A DNA stretch of 64,000 bases from Pirellulales bacterium (GTDB lineage Bacteria > Planctomycetota > Planctomycetia > Pirellulales > JACPPG01): assembly GCA_035546535.1 (NCBI GenBank), contig DASZWQ010000022.1, positions 1 through 64,000 on the forward strand. Direction: 5' to 3'. The notes beneath the pieces were generated by a model. The model ran no database searches. It was not told where the DNA came from and saw only the letters and a program-made list of their open reading frames with translations. Position numbers and translations under genes: made by a program. Positions 9,155 to 17,635 of the stretch are shown here, in pieces. The stretch's first letter is position 1. Each line of letters opens with the position of its first letter.

Positions 9155-10204
9155 CTACTTCGCCGGCATGAGCAGCCGCAAACCGTGCAGCAAGAGAGCC
9201 GCACCGCCGACGAACGCGAGGAACAACTCAATCTGTTCCAGCGCTCCCGGCTGGTCGGCGGTGGTGTCGCCGCTCGCCTCGGCCGTTGACGGCTGGTGCG
9301 CGGGTCCCGTGGCACTTGTCGCGACCGCTGATTGGCCCCCGGTTGGCTTAGCGATCGTCGCATGAGCGGCCGTCCAATGCTGGTCGGCGACGACCTTATC
9401 CGAACGGTTCGCCTGGGCCACTGGAGCGTTGTACTGCACAGGCACAAGCGCTCCGGCCGTTGCGGCCGGCGCCTGGGCGATTTGCACGTTGCGCTCTTCG
9501 CCAACTCCCGGGGGTGGCATGATCGCCGCGACGAACGAGGCGACTCGCCCGCAATAGCTTCCGGCAGTCGTGCCCCAGCCGGCGCCCCACAGGACACCCG
9601 CCAGTTCGCCCCGATCATTGAAGATCGGTCCGCCGGAATCCCCCTGCCGCGCGGCGACTGACAGCTCGACCATTTCATACGGGCGGTTCATTGCCGGGGC
9701 CACGTACTGCGTACACTTGCCGGTGACGGCGCGATATTTTCCCGATCCATAGCCGGCAATCGTCAACGGCTCGCCTGGCTTGGGAGGCTGCGAGGCCAGA
9801 CGCACTGGCTCGACCGTGGGACGCCACACCGCCAGCGCCGCCAGGTCCCACGTGCGGTCGGTCGTGATCACGCGCGCCGCCGTGCGGAAGCCATCGGGAA
9901 AGAGAACTTCGATCGTGTGCGTAGCGTCGGCCACGACGTGCCAGTTGGTCAGCACCAGGCCATAATCGCCGCGGACGTCGACCAAGGTGCCCGAGCCGTA
10001 GGAGGTGCCCCCTTCCTCGGGAGCGATGACGCGCACCACGGCCGGGTGCGGTTTCTGCGCGACCTCGGGCGTTAGAGCTTGCGGAGTGAGCGCGCTTGGC
10101 CAGATACCGGCGGGCGCGGCGCCCGGCAATCCGACCATCGTCGCCAGAGCCAGAGCGAACGCCATCGAGCAACGCACGAATCGGAGCTTCAACACGTCTC
10201 GCAC
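9155..10204 (-). CDS. Membrane-anchored trypsin-like serine protease
   Basis: 349 residues from a GTG at 10204; GTG 10195 or TTG 10192 would give a shorter signal peptide and cannot be excluded. The hydrophobic signal (about 14-33) is followed by a trypsin-like fold with NWHVV (His89), TWDLAAL (Asp120) and RQGDSGGPIF (Ser190), a complete DegP/trypsin triad. There is no PDZ domain; instead a low-complexity Ala/Thr-rich linker (about 225-320) leads to a C-terminal membrane helix (about 327-346). It probably faces the periplasm, tethered at its C-terminus. Substrate unknown. It is transcribed away from the small-gene patch upstream. Confidence 0.82.
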   Translation of the reverse strand: MRDVLKLRFVRCSMAFALALATMVGLPGAAPAGIWPSALTPQALTPEVAQKPHPAVVRVIAPEEGGTSYGSGTLVDVRGDYGLVLTNWHVVADATHTIEVLFPDGFRTAARVITTDRTWDLAALAVWRPTVEPVRLASQPPKPGEPLTIAGYGSGKYRAVTGKCTQYVAPAMNRPYEMVELSVAARQGDSGGPIFNDRGELAGVLWGAGWGTTAGSYCGRVASFVAAIMPPPGVGEERNVQIAQAPAATAGALVPVQYNAPVAQANRSDKVVADQHWTAAHATIAKPTGGQSAVATSATGPAHQPSTAEASGDTTADQPGALEQIELFLAFVGGAALLLHGLRLLMPAK

Positions 10205-10330
10205 TCAGAGGGACGGTCTCGTCGGGCGCTGGCCTGCGGAAAACTGCGGGGCGCGCGATGCTGGCTCGCGCGTGAGCGGCGCGGTCTTGCGTTCGGCTGG
10301 CGGACGAGAGAACGGATCGTGGGAGGGCAG

Positions 10331-10465
10331 TTATCGCGGCACGGCCACGCGCAGGTTGCGCGCGGTGGCGGGGCTATTGTTCTTGACGATCATCCGCAGC
10401 AGTTCTTCACGCAGCTTTTTCAACTCAGTGGAGCTTTGCGAGGTCGTTTGCTTGGCCTCTGCCAT
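10331..10465 (-). CDS. 44-residue helical protein, partner of the RHH-like gene
   Basis: The open frame extends further upstream, but the ATG at 10465, with AAGGTG about seven bases before it, gives a natural 44-residue product (starts MAEAKQTT). It is charged and helical (ELKKLREELLRMIV), then ends in a Pro/Arg-rich tail with no known domain. It starts ten bases after the stop of the RHH-like gene, so the two are almost certainly co-transcribed and translationally linked. I do not recognise it. It could be an accessory or antitoxin-like partner, or a small protein unrelated to a toxin system. Confidence 0.6.
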   Translation of the reverse strand: MAEAKQTTSQSSTELKKLREELLRMIVKNNSPATARNLRVAVPR

Positions 10466-10475
10466 GTTTGACACC

Positions 10476-10727
10476 TTATGCGGCGATCGGGCGACCGCCT
10501 TTGAGGTCTTCGTCGCGACGAGGAAAGTCCATTCCCGCGTTGTACCGCTCCTTGAGGCGCGCCAGTTCGGCCGCCAGGGCATTCTCGACCAGCTTCGTGA
10601 GAGTCATGCGCGCCGGGTAGCCTGCCAAATGAAAGGCGGCGTCGCGTGCCTGCTCCAGCAAGTCTGCCGAGACATACAGCGTCGCCCGCACTTTCTGACA
10701 GCCGTTCCGGTTCGCGCCGCTCTTCAT
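10476..10727 (-). CDS. Small RHH-like DNA-binding protein (ParB C-terminal / centromere-binding type)
   Basis: 83 residues. The segment ATLYVSADLLEQARDAA begins with a short strand followed by two helices, and the chain ends with FPRRDEDLKGGRP, a pattern like ribbon-helix-helix proteins and the dimerisation domain of some plasmid ParB/centromere-binding proteins. It should bind DNA as a dimer. Upstream, within about 110 bases, are tandem GACGATTG repeats and a palindrome that could be its operator. The ATG at 10727 lacks a strong ribosome-binding site. The downstream 44-residue gene forms the second member of the pair. Family assignment is moderate. Confidence 0.6.
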   Translation of the reverse strand: MKSGANRNGCQKVRATLYVSADLLEQARDAAFHLAGYPARMTLTKLVENALAAELARLKERYNAGMDFPRRDEDLKGGRPIAA

Positions 10728-11071
10728 GGTCTAGCGCACGATCGTTCTGAATGTTTCACGAGAAGCTGGCCGACTCTCGGCCCATCTGTAAAACATGTCG
10801 GACGATTGTGGACGATTGCTGAAAACGTATGACGTTTGCCCGCAAGTCTTGCCGGGGGGGCACAGGCCGCGCGAATCGGCACATGCCGCACGGCGAGAAC
10901 ACCTTATCGGCGCAACCGCCCCCAGCCGGCCCAGGATGTGACAGCCCGGCGGGTTCGTAGGGTGGGGTAAATCGTGCCGGCGGTGTCGATCGGTAAGAAA
11001 TACCGGTTGCGCGGCGCGGAGCATGCCGCGCCCCGGGGCGCGAGGAAACGCGGAGAGAAATCCAGGTGCGG
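10728..11071. other. Intergenic region upstream of the RHH pair
   Basis: 344 bases without a supported gene. It holds the likely control region of the RHH pair (tandem repeats and palindrome at 10801-10837); the remainder shows nothing I can name. Confidence 0.4.
10801..10837. promoter_or_regulatory. Candidate operator: tandem repeats plus palindrome
   Basis: GACGATTG occurs at 10801-10808 and 10811-10818, exactly one helical turn apart, followed by the palindrome AAACGT-ATG-ACGTTT at 10823-10837. RHH repressors commonly bind tandem sites with about 10-bp spacing upstream of their own gene, which starts at 10727 on the minus strand. Autoregulation is inferred. Confidence 0.4.
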
Positions 11072-11344
11072 CTACTCGCTTGTCGTCGGATCGATGATCG
11101 AGCGCACTTCCGAAATCCGATTGGCAGGAAAGCCCCCTTCGCGGGCGTGCTGTTCGATCAGCGCCTTGTTCGGCGCGATGTACACACAGTAGATCTTGTC
11201 GTCGGTGACGTAGCTCTCGACCCATTGAATCGAGGGGCCGAGCTTTTTCAGCACACCGCAGGAAACGGCTGCCGCTTCGTGCAGCTCTTCTTTGCTCTTG
11301 GAACCGGCGCCTGGGATCTCGCGTTCGATGACGTACTTCGGCAT
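11072..11344 (-). CDS. DUF4242-type small ferredoxin-like-fold protein
   Basis: 90 residues from the ATG at 11344, which has AGGAGGG upstream; the longer open frame to 11584 runs into the neighbouring gene and is rejected. It starts MPKYVIEREIPGAG and contains IQWVESYVTDDKIYCVY and EHAREGGFPANRI-like signatures typical of DUF4242 (the SCO4226-like family, for which a nickel-binding structure is known). Cys29 and Cys54-region residues could bind metal, but this is not shown here. Probably cytoplasmic; role unknown. Isolated from recognisable partners. Confidence 0.78.
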   Translation of the reverse strand: MPKYVIEREIPGAGSKSKEELHEAAAVSCGVLKKLGPSIQWVESYVTDDKIYCVYIAPNKALIEQHAREGGFPANRISEVRSIIDPTTSE

Positions 11345-11478
11345 GACTGCCCTCCTGGTTGATGCTGCCGGGTTTGAATGCCGCCAAGCTAATGCGCGGG
11401 GCCGGGTGTTGCAATCTTCACTGAGCAGCGAACACGAGGCACCCCGAGTGTCGGAGGCGTGAGTAACCGCGGAACCGT

Positions 11479-11829
11479 TTATCGCGGCTGTATGCAGCCT
11501 ATGTGAAAAATCTTGAGCGGTGGGTCGTAGGCCATGACTAGTTCGGGGTGCTGGAGCAGATGCTCGAAATAACCCGGCCCCCACTCGTTTAGTCCGTTGT
11601 CATCGTGCGGAACGAAGCGGCCGCCGACGACGGATGGGACGTCTTCCCAGGCATCCACAGAGCCAGAGGCGTTCTCCATAGGGGAGAAAAACCGGACTTC
11701 CACCTTCTCGTCCCAGAGCTTTGCGATTCGTTGACGGTCGGCCTGGGAGAGCGCGGTCCACCATTCTTTGACGATCGGACCGGCCTCATCCGGAAGTAAT
11801 CGCAATAACTCCGCCGGACATTCTTCCAT
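11479..11829 (-). CDS. Hypothetical protein, 116 residues
   Basis: ATG at 11829, preceded by GAGGCGAGAC; the frame continues upstream to 11988, but that part is Arg/Pro-rich and looks non-coding. The product starts MEECPAELL, has a WWTALSQADRQRIAKLWDEK helix and an acidic-aromatic C-terminal half (WGPGYFEHLL). No signal peptide or membrane helix, so probably cytoplasmic. I do not recognise the family. Codon use resembles its neighbours. Its 5' side borders a degraded-looking stretch. Confidence 0.55.
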   Translation of the reverse strand: MEECPAELLRLLPDEAGPIVKEWWTALSQADRQRIAKLWDEKVEVRFFSPMENASGSVDAWEDVPSVVGGRFVPHDDNGLNEWGPGYFEHLLQHPELVMAYDPPLKIFHIGCIQPR

Positions 11830-12229
11830 TGTCTCGCCTCTATGCCCGAATTGAGGTCTGAGGACAAGTTTACGCACTCGGTATCGAAATGCAAAAGATA
11901 GGCAGTGCGGTAGTCGTTCACTCTGATCCGGTGGGCGTTCGCGTTCGGGCCCGCGTTGTGTTCGTTGTCGCGGGTCATGGGGCCTCACGACGGGGAAAGC
12001 TCAATCCCATAAACGAAAGGGCGATGCCCATTCCAACCTAGACAGCGATGGCGAGTGCTGCCCAGGCCGCGACCTTAATTGCACGACGGCGAAAAGACCT
12101 TGAATCCATGCCGTGATTCTACCACGCGGACATTGTCCCATCCCCTTCGGTTCGCCCCTCAGAGTGAACCACTACCGGCAGCGCACGTTTGCGCCGCGGC
12201 GACCAACAGCTGCCAGCTTGAGACGCTTT
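11830..12229. other. Non-coding or decayed stretch
   Basis: 400 bases between the hypothetical gene and mutS. The minus strand holds the interrupted small ORF at 11975-12109; the rest shows no supported gene. It should contain the 3' end of the mutS transcript. Confidence 0.4.
11975..12109 (-). pseudogene. Small membrane-protein-like ORF broken by an in-frame TAG
   Basis: ATG at 12109 opens MDSRSFRRRAIKVAAW and a hydrophobic stretch; a TAG at 12038-12040 (codon 24) stops it, but the same frame goes on for 20 hydrophobic codons (VGMGIALSFMG...) to a TGA at 11975. Read through, it would be a 44-residue protein with one membrane helix after an Arg-rich start. The TGA overlaps an ATG (11978) of another short frame. 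Either a decaying gene or chance. Confidence 0.3.
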
Positions 12230-14821
12230 TCACTTTCGAGGGCCGAGCTTCGCCTGCCAATCGCCCAGGAGCGCGAGCGCGTCGAGCGGTCGGAGCTGGT
12301 TGACGTCGACCTGGCGAATCTCGTCCAACAGCGGATGCTCGGCCGCGGCGAAGAGCGTCAGTTGCAAATCCGCCACACGCGTCGAACGGCGGCGACGGGC
12401 AAGCTTTGCCCGGCCTCCTTCGTCGATGTGCTCGGCTTCGAGCTGCGCGAGAATCTGCTTGGCACGCTCCAGCACTTCGCGCGGCACGCCGGCCAGTCGA
12501 GCCACGTGAATGCCGTAGCTCTTGTCCGCCGGACCGTCGATGATCTTGTGCAGAAAGACGACGTCCTCCTGCCATTCGCGCACGGCCACGTTCAGGTTGC
12601 GCAACTGCGCGAGCGATTGCGTCAGGTCGGTCAGCTCGTGGTAGTGCGTGGCAAACAAGGTGCGGCAGCCCACCTGATCGTGCAGAAACTCCACTGCCGC
12701 CCAAGCGAGGGACACGCCGTCGTAGGTGCTGGTGCCGCGGCCGATCTCGTCGAGAATCACCAGGCTGCGATCGGTGGCCGTGTTGAGAATCCGCGCCGTC
12801 TCGGTCATCTCGACCATGAACGTGCTGCGGCCGCGCGAGAGGTCATCGCTGGCGCCCACGCGCGCGAAAATACGATCGGCGATCCCTATCGTGGCGGACT
12901 GTGCCGGCACGAAGCTTCCCATCTGCGCCATGATCGCCAACAGCGCCGTCTGGCGAATGTACGTGCTCTTGCCGGCCATGTTCGGCCCGGTGATCAACAG
13001 GACTAGCCCCTCGTCGGAGCCCATAGCGGTATCGTTCGGGACAAACGTCCCCTGCGACAACTGCTGATCGAGCACCGGGTGGCGTCCCGCCGTGATCTTC
13101 AACACCGGCTCCGCGACGAGCGTCGGCCGGCAGTACCCACCATGACGAGCAAGCTCGGCCAGCGCGGCGAGGCAATCCAGTTCGGCGATGACCTCGGCCG
13201 TCGTGCGTAGGCGGCGCGACTCGGCCGCCGTGGCGTCGCGTAGCTCGATAAAAAGGTCGTACTCCAACTGTTTGGCGCGCTCGTCGGCCGTGAGAACTTT
13301 TTCCTCGTATTCCTTCAACTCGGGCGTGACGTAGCGCTCGGCGTTTTTCACCGTCTGCCGGCGATGGTATTCCGGTGGAACTTTTTCGCGATGCGGGTTC
13401 GTGACTTCCAGGTAGTAGCCGAAGACGTTGTTGAAGCCGACTTTCAGATTCGGGATGCCGGTGCGCGCGGCTTCCGAAGCCTGATAGTTGGCGATCCACT
13501 GCTTGCCGCCCGTGGCCAACTCGCGCAATGCGTCGAGTTCCGGGCGAAAGCCGTCGCGGATGAAGCCGCCTTCGCGACTCAGGAGCGGGCAATCCTCGAC
13601 GAGCGCCGCGTCGAGCCTCGATCGCAACTCCGGGCAAAGATCCAGCGCCGCTTCGAGTTGATTCAACCGCTCGCTTTGGCGCGCCGTTAGCTTTGCCTTG
13701 AGCGCTGGCAGGGCACGTAGCGTGCGGGCCAGGCAGCTCAAATCGCGTGGGCTGGCACGCCCGGTAGTTACGCGAGCTAACAGCCGTTCCACGTCGAACA
13801 TGCTTTTCAACGATTCACGCAGGCCCGCCAGCAAGCCTGCATCGGAGATCAACTCCGACACGGCATCGAGCCGGGCGTTGATCGCCGCGAGATCTGTGAG
13901 CGGGTTGGCCGCCCAATGACTCATCAAACGCGAACCCATGGCCGTGACGGTGCGATCGAGGACGCCCAAGAGCGACCCCTGCCGGGCGCCGTCGCGCAGC
14001 GTGCGCGTGATCTCCAGGCTGCGGCGCGTGGCTTCGTCGATTTCGAGCACGGTGCCAGGCCGGTAGGGGATCAAGCGGTCGATATGCCCGATCGAGGCCT
14101 TTTGCGTCTCGACGAGGTAATCGATGATGGCGCCGGCGGCGCGAATGGCCGCGCCGTCTTCATCGCCAAAGCCGAAACCTTCGAGCGTGGCGGTGCCAAA
14201 TTGTTTGCCGAGCGATTCCTGCGCCGCGTGCTGGGCGAAGGCCCAGTTCGGCCGGCGAGTAACGAGCATCCCGTCGGTTAGAACGTGCGCCGGCGGCTCG
14301 GCATCCTCGGCCAGCAGGCATTCGACGGGCCCGATGCGCGCCAACTCGTCAGATAATTGCTCGCTCGGCAACTGCATCGCGTGAAAGCGTCCCGTCGACA
14401 GTTCCACCCATGCCAGGCCGGCCGTTTTCCCGGGTACAAGCGCGGCGAGGAAATTGTTCTCGCGCGGGTCGAGCAGTGCGTCGTCGGTCACGGTGCCGCG
14501 CGAGACAATCCGCACCAGCTCACGCTTCACCAGGCCTTTGGCCTCGCGCGGATCTTCCACCTGGTCGCAAATCGCCACGCGCAAGCCCGCGGCGATCAGC
14601 TTGCCCAAATAGGCTTCGAGCTGATGATGCGGAAAGCCCGCCATGGGGATGGCGTTTTCCCCTTTTTCGCGGCTGGTGAGTGCCAGGTTCAGTACCTGCG
14701 CGGCGCGCTTGGCGTCGTCGTGGAACAGCTCGTAGAAATCGCCCATGCGAAACAGCAGAAGCGCATCAGGGCACGCCGCCTTGGCGTCCTGATACTGCCG
14801 CATCATGGGGGTGGCTGTCAT
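12230..14821 (-). CDS. mutS: DNA mismatch repair protein MutS
   Basis: 863 residues from the ATG at 14821, placing the mismatch-contacting GDFYELF motif at the normal distance from the start; 50 upstream in-frame codons are rejected. MutS binds mispaired bases as a dimer and recruits MutL. Visible: the N-terminal FxE motif, the connector and lever/clamp region, Walker A GPNMAGKST near residue 612, the signature DDLSRGRSTFMVEM, Walker B LVILDEIGRGTSTYDG and FATHYHEL. The C-terminal helix-turn-helix region is present. This is a bona fide MutS1-type protein. No mutL lies in the window. Confidence 0.96.
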   Translation of the reverse strand: MTATPMMRQYQDAKAACPDALLLFRMGDFYELFHDDAKRAAQVLNLALTSREKGENAIPMAGFPHHQLEAYLGKLIAAGLRVAICDQVEDPREAKGLVKRELVRIVSRGTVTDDALLDPRENNFLAALVPGKTAGLAWVELSTGRFHAMQLPSEQLSDELARIGPVECLLAEDAEPPAHVLTDGMLVTRRPNWAFAQHAAQESLGKQFGTATLEGFGFGDEDGAAIRAAGAIIDYLVETQKASIGHIDRLIPYRPGTVLEIDEATRRSLEITRTLRDGARQGSLLGVLDRTVTAMGSRLMSHWAANPLTDLAAINARLDAVSELISDAGLLAGLRESLKSMFDVERLLARVTTGRASPRDLSCLARTLRALPALKAKLTARQSERLNQLEAALDLCPELRSRLDAALVEDCPLLSREGGFIRDGFRPELDALRELATGGKQWIANYQASEAARTGIPNLKVGFNNVFGYYLEVTNPHREKVPPEYHRRQTVKNAERYVTPELKEYEEKVLTADERAKQLEYDLFIELRDATAAESRRLRTTAEVIAELDCLAALAELARHGGYCRPTLVAEPVLKITAGRHPVLDQQLSQGTFVPNDTAMGSDEGLVLLITGPNMAGKSTYIRQTALLAIMAQMGSFVPAQSATIGIADRIFARVGASDDLSRGRSTFMVEMTETARILNTATDRSLVILDEIGRGTSTYDGVSLAWAAVEFLHDQVGCRTLFATHYHELTDLTQSLAQLRNLNVAVREWQEDVVFLHKIIDGPADKSYGIHVARLAGVPREVLERAKQILAQLEAEHIDEGGRAKLARRRRSTRVADLQLTLFAAAEHPLLDEIRQVDVNQLRPLDALALLGDWQAKLGPRK

Positions 14822-15017
14822 CCGTGTGCCCGACTCGCGCGCTCTAGGGTGGCTGGTTTCCGTGGAGGCCAGCGAATGAGAGCGGTGTTTCCGGGAATCG
14901 CAGACCCCGGCTACGGATTTGGGATTCCCCGACTCGCTTCGCCGAATGCTAGCAAATCGTCGAAGTGTCACAAGGCCCGACTTGCTTTGAGCGCGCGCGG
15001 CGCAAGCCGGGAAGTCG

Positions 15018-15926
15018 CTAGGCGACGAGGCGACTGGTCGGTGGCAAGGGATCTAACGTGATCTTGCCGGCATTTTGCAAATCACGGAGCGTGGTGGCGA
15101 TCGTATGCCGCGATTGCTCGACAATTGCCGGAGGGACGTTGCCTAAGTGTGCGACCGCATGACGCAGGCGCTCGGCGAATGGCGCCGGCAACAATTCGAG
15201 GATTTTGCGACGCGATTCGCTAGGTATCTGCTTGAGCGCGACGGCCAATGGTGGCGTCTCGATTTTGGCCAAAAGTATCTGGGCAGTCGCCCGCGACCAA
15301 TCGAGTACATCCTCGATCGAGAAGGTGTGGCAGGCCACGGCCTGCGCCAGCTCCGGCTCGTTGCTGGCGAGGCCATTGAGCAGCAAACGCTCCGCGCCTC
15401 GATCGAGAGATTGCAGGATTTCGCCGAGTGCTGCGACACCATCGATCGCCGCAAATCGCGCGGTGGGCAAGGCCGCCAGTCGCTCGGCGAGCACCGCCTC
15501 GACCGCGCCGATTGTCGCTTCGTCGACGGATTCGATGGTGGCGATCCGCCGCGCGACATTGCCGCGCAAGTCGACGGGCAGCAGTTCCAGGATTTCGGCG
15601 GCCACCGCCGGCGCCAGGCGCGCGAGCACAAGCGCGATCGCTTGCGGATGCTCTTCGACAAGCACCGAGGCCAGGTGCGACGGGGCTGCCTTGGTCGCAA
15701 ATCTTGCGTCGTCACCAGATGGATGCGACTGGTCGGCACTCAAGGCCAGCAGAAAATCGGTCACAGCGGCCGTGCGCTGCTCGGTGGGGAAGTCCATCGA
15801 GCGGGCGCGCTCGGACGCAATTAGTTGCCGTTCGTCGGCCGAGAGCTGCGCTTCGAGCGCCACGACGGCCTGCTCGGGCAAACCGTTCAACAAGGCGGCA
15901 ACTTTGCGAAGGCCCAATTCGGACAT
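15018..15926 (-). CDS. FliG-like protein (orphan flagellar switch paralogue)
   Basis: 302 residues from the ATG at 15926. The middle domain carries the FliG EHPQ motif (92-95, EHPQAIALVLARL) followed by ELLPVDLRGNVARRIA; the C-terminal part (about 205-300) matches FliG-C, including FSIEDVLDW, LAVALKQIP and the closing GKITLD. FliG normally forms the rotor ring that contacts the stator. Here no other flagellar gene is nearby, and the torque helix lacks the acidic-basic DDRS cluster of typical FliG (WSRATAQ instead), so a motor role is doubtful. It is transcribed in the same direction as mutS, which starts 196 bases away, but shows no link to it. Confidence 0.75.
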   Translation of the reverse strand: MSELGLRKVAALLNGLPEQAVVALEAQLSADERQLIASERARSMDFPTEQRTAAVTDFLLALSADQSHPSGDDARFATKAAPSHLASVLVEEHPQAIALVLARLAPAVAAEILELLPVDLRGNVARRIATIESVDEATIGAVEAVLAERLAALPTARFAAIDGVAALGEILQSLDRGAERLLLNGLASNEPELAQAVACHTFSIEDVLDWSRATAQILLAKIETPPLAVALKQIPSESRRKILELLPAPFAERLRHAVAHLGNVPPAIVEQSRHTIATTLRDLQNAGKITLDPLPPTSRLVA

Positions 15927-16033
15927 CGCTTCGACCTTTGGTCGCGCGCTCGATCGCAAGCGCGCAATGTGGCCAAAGTTATCGACCGAAATGGGGCATT
16001 AACTTGAAACTGCCACTTACGACACGGTCGCTA

Positions 16034-16669
16034 TCACAGCTCGCGAATGCGGATGTTGCGGTAATCGAGCCGTGAACCGTGGTTCTGCAGGCCCAAGTAG
16101 CCCGTCGTCCGTTTCAAGCCTGGATGCGTCGGCAGTTTATCGGGATGCGCCGTCAGATCGGCGTTGACAATTTGCGTGCCGTTCAGCGAGACCTTCACGC
16201 TGTTCCCGTTACAAATGATTTGCATCTTCTGCCACTCGCCGGCTTTCTTCGAGACACGCGGGCTGGCCGGTGCGACGTCGTACAAGCTGCCGCAATATTG
16301 CGTCGGTTTCAAGTTCGTATAGTCAGGGCCGTAGTCGTCGAGAACCTGGATTTCCATCCCCTCGAAGGCCGGGTTGCCCTTGTGCGGGGCTCTCAGGAAC
16401 ACACCGCTATTGCCGTTGGCGGGTACGCGAAATTCGAGCTCCAGCTCGAAGTTGCCGTATTCCTTGTCCGTGGACAGCCAACCCGATCCCTGCCCCGAGC
16501 AGAACAGCAGACCATCCTCGACCTTCCAACTGCTGGCAGGGCCGTCGATGGCTTGCCAGCCTCCGAGGTCCTTGCCATTGAAGAGCGATTTCCATTCGCC
16601 GGCACTCGAGGGGAGCGTCGTTAGCATGCAGGCAGCAAATGCAAAGGCAACTTGGAAAGAGCATTTCAT
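16034..16669 (-). CDS. Secreted DUF1080 / 3-keto-disaccharide hydrolase-like protein
   Basis: 211 residues with a signal peptide (about 1-23, ending PSSA). The mature part opens with WKSLFNGKDLGGWQ, then has GNFELELEFRVPANGNSGVFLR, GMEIQVLDD and the closing GYLGLQNHGSRLDYRNIRIREL, the full signature of DUF1080 in a concanavalin-like fold. Members act on 3-keto-sugars produced by periplasmic oxidoreductases, and the family is strongly expanded in planctomycetes. Probably periplasmic or outer-membrane facing. Single gene, divergent from the small lipoprotein gene. Confidence 0.85.
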   Translation of the reverse strand: MKCSFQVAFAFAACMLTTLPSSAGEWKSLFNGKDLGGWQAIDGPASSWKVEDGLLFCSGQGSGWLSTDKEYGNFELELEFRVPANGNSGVFLRAPHKGNPAFEGMEIQVLDDYGPDYTNLKPTQYCGSLYDVAPASPRVSKKAGEWQKMQIICNGNSVKVSLNGTQIVNADLTAHPDKLPTHPGLKRTTGYLGLQNHGSRLDYRNIRIREL

Positions 16670-17058
16670 CGGCGCGGGATCTCCAGGCGGGTAGGCGTAG
16701 CGGGTTTGCTTCCGGCGAGTTTAGCCCTCGTTCGGAATGAATCCAGACCCCCCAGCACACGAATTCGACCGTTGGCCGTGGGCATTGGCGTCAATTAACT
16801 CGAAGGTGGGCGACCGACCCGACGTTGAATGCCCGGGTGGACTGGGCGAGATGCGTCAACATCAGTTGCGTCTCGTTCTTCGAAAAGCCATCGGGGAATT
16901 GGAAAAAATACCGATTTCGCGGGTTGCGACAGCCGATGATACCGCTGGTACTGCGTTCCACAGTGGCAGGATATGCCGAAGGGGAGTCAGCAGCTGCTCG
17001 CAACAGGCTAGGAGAAGAGACGGCGAGCGGGGCCGGAACACGGGGAAAAGGACGTCCG
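16670..17058. other. Divergent intergenic region
   Basis: 389 bases between the DUF1080 gene and the lipoprotein gene, which must hold both promoters. The open frame from 16825 towards 17059 lacks protein-like composition. No clear operator or riboswitch is seen. Confidence 0.4.
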
Positions 17059-17373
17059 ATGCTGCGAACGACTGTTGCACTCCTGATGCTGGCGCTGGCG
17101 ACTACGACCACCGGCTGCGCGATGTGCGCCGCGCCAGATGACTACATGGGCCCCACGCCTGCCGATGGGCTCGGCTTCAACGAGCGAGCCGGATCGATTC
17201 TCGGACCAAGTGGTCCCTCGAACATGGTCTTCGATCAAGAGGTCTCGCAAGAAGCGATCGGCGAGTCGGTCAGTGAAGGGGTGCCTGCCGAAGCGATTCC
17301 TCCGCAGCCGGTGCCGGCGGTTGATTACATTCCTCAATCGCGCCGGGCTGCGCCACAATCGCAGTGGCGGTAG
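17059..17373 (+). CDS. Small putative lipoprotein of unknown function
   Basis: 104 residues from the ATG at 17059; the frame extends upstream to 16825 but that part lacks a signal and reads as non-coding. The hydrophobic signal LLMLALATTTTGC ends in a lipobox-like Cys near residue 17, followed by AMC, so it is probably lipidated and periplasm-facing. The mature chain is Pro/Ser/Glu-rich and disordered. Similar tiny lipoproteins are frequent in planctomycetes; I cannot name a family. It lies on the same strand as the CbiM-like gene, 262 bases downstream. Confidence 0.6.
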   Translation: MLRTTVALLMLALATTTTGCAMCAAPDDYMGPTPADGLGFNERAGSILGPSGPSNMVFDQEVSQEAIGESVSEGVPAEAIPPQPVPAVDYIPQSRRAAPQSQWR

Positions 17374-17527
17374 GGGCCTATTTCCGGCCGCCGCGATAGT
17401 CTCGGCGTTGAGCTGTTGCACGCCGAGGCGGGTTGGGCACGACTGAGCCTCCTCCTGTCTCTCGGATTGCAACAGCGCGGCACATGAACCACCCCTTCGT
17501 TGCGCTGTCGCCCTTTAGCTTGGCCTG

Positions 17528-17556
17528 TTGGGGCGGCTCCGTCCCTGGTTTATATT
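17528..17556 (+). promoter_or_regulatory. Candidate promoter for the CbiM-like gene
   Basis: TTGGGG (17528-17533), a 17-base spacer and TATATT (17551-17556), 80 bases upstream of the start at 17636. The match is moderate. No cobalamin or Ni/Co riboswitch hallmark is recognised in the leader. Confidence 0.35.
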
Positions 17557-17635
17557 GGGCGTGAAAGCACCAGGTCGGCTTGGCGCCGCACGTTTGCGTA
17601 GCGCCACTCGGTACTCACGTCACGGAATCCCGTCC

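Noticed and set aside
11589-11978. Minus-strand ORF of 129 codons opening with the ATGA overlap
   Set aside because: Only its first 25 or so codons look coding; the rest is a shadow of the 116-residue gene. It is mentioned only with the interrupted ORF.
17374-17635. Cobalamin or nickel riboswitch before the CbiM-like gene
   Set aside because: No B12-box or NiCo-type conserved core was seen; the gene family alone is not evidence.
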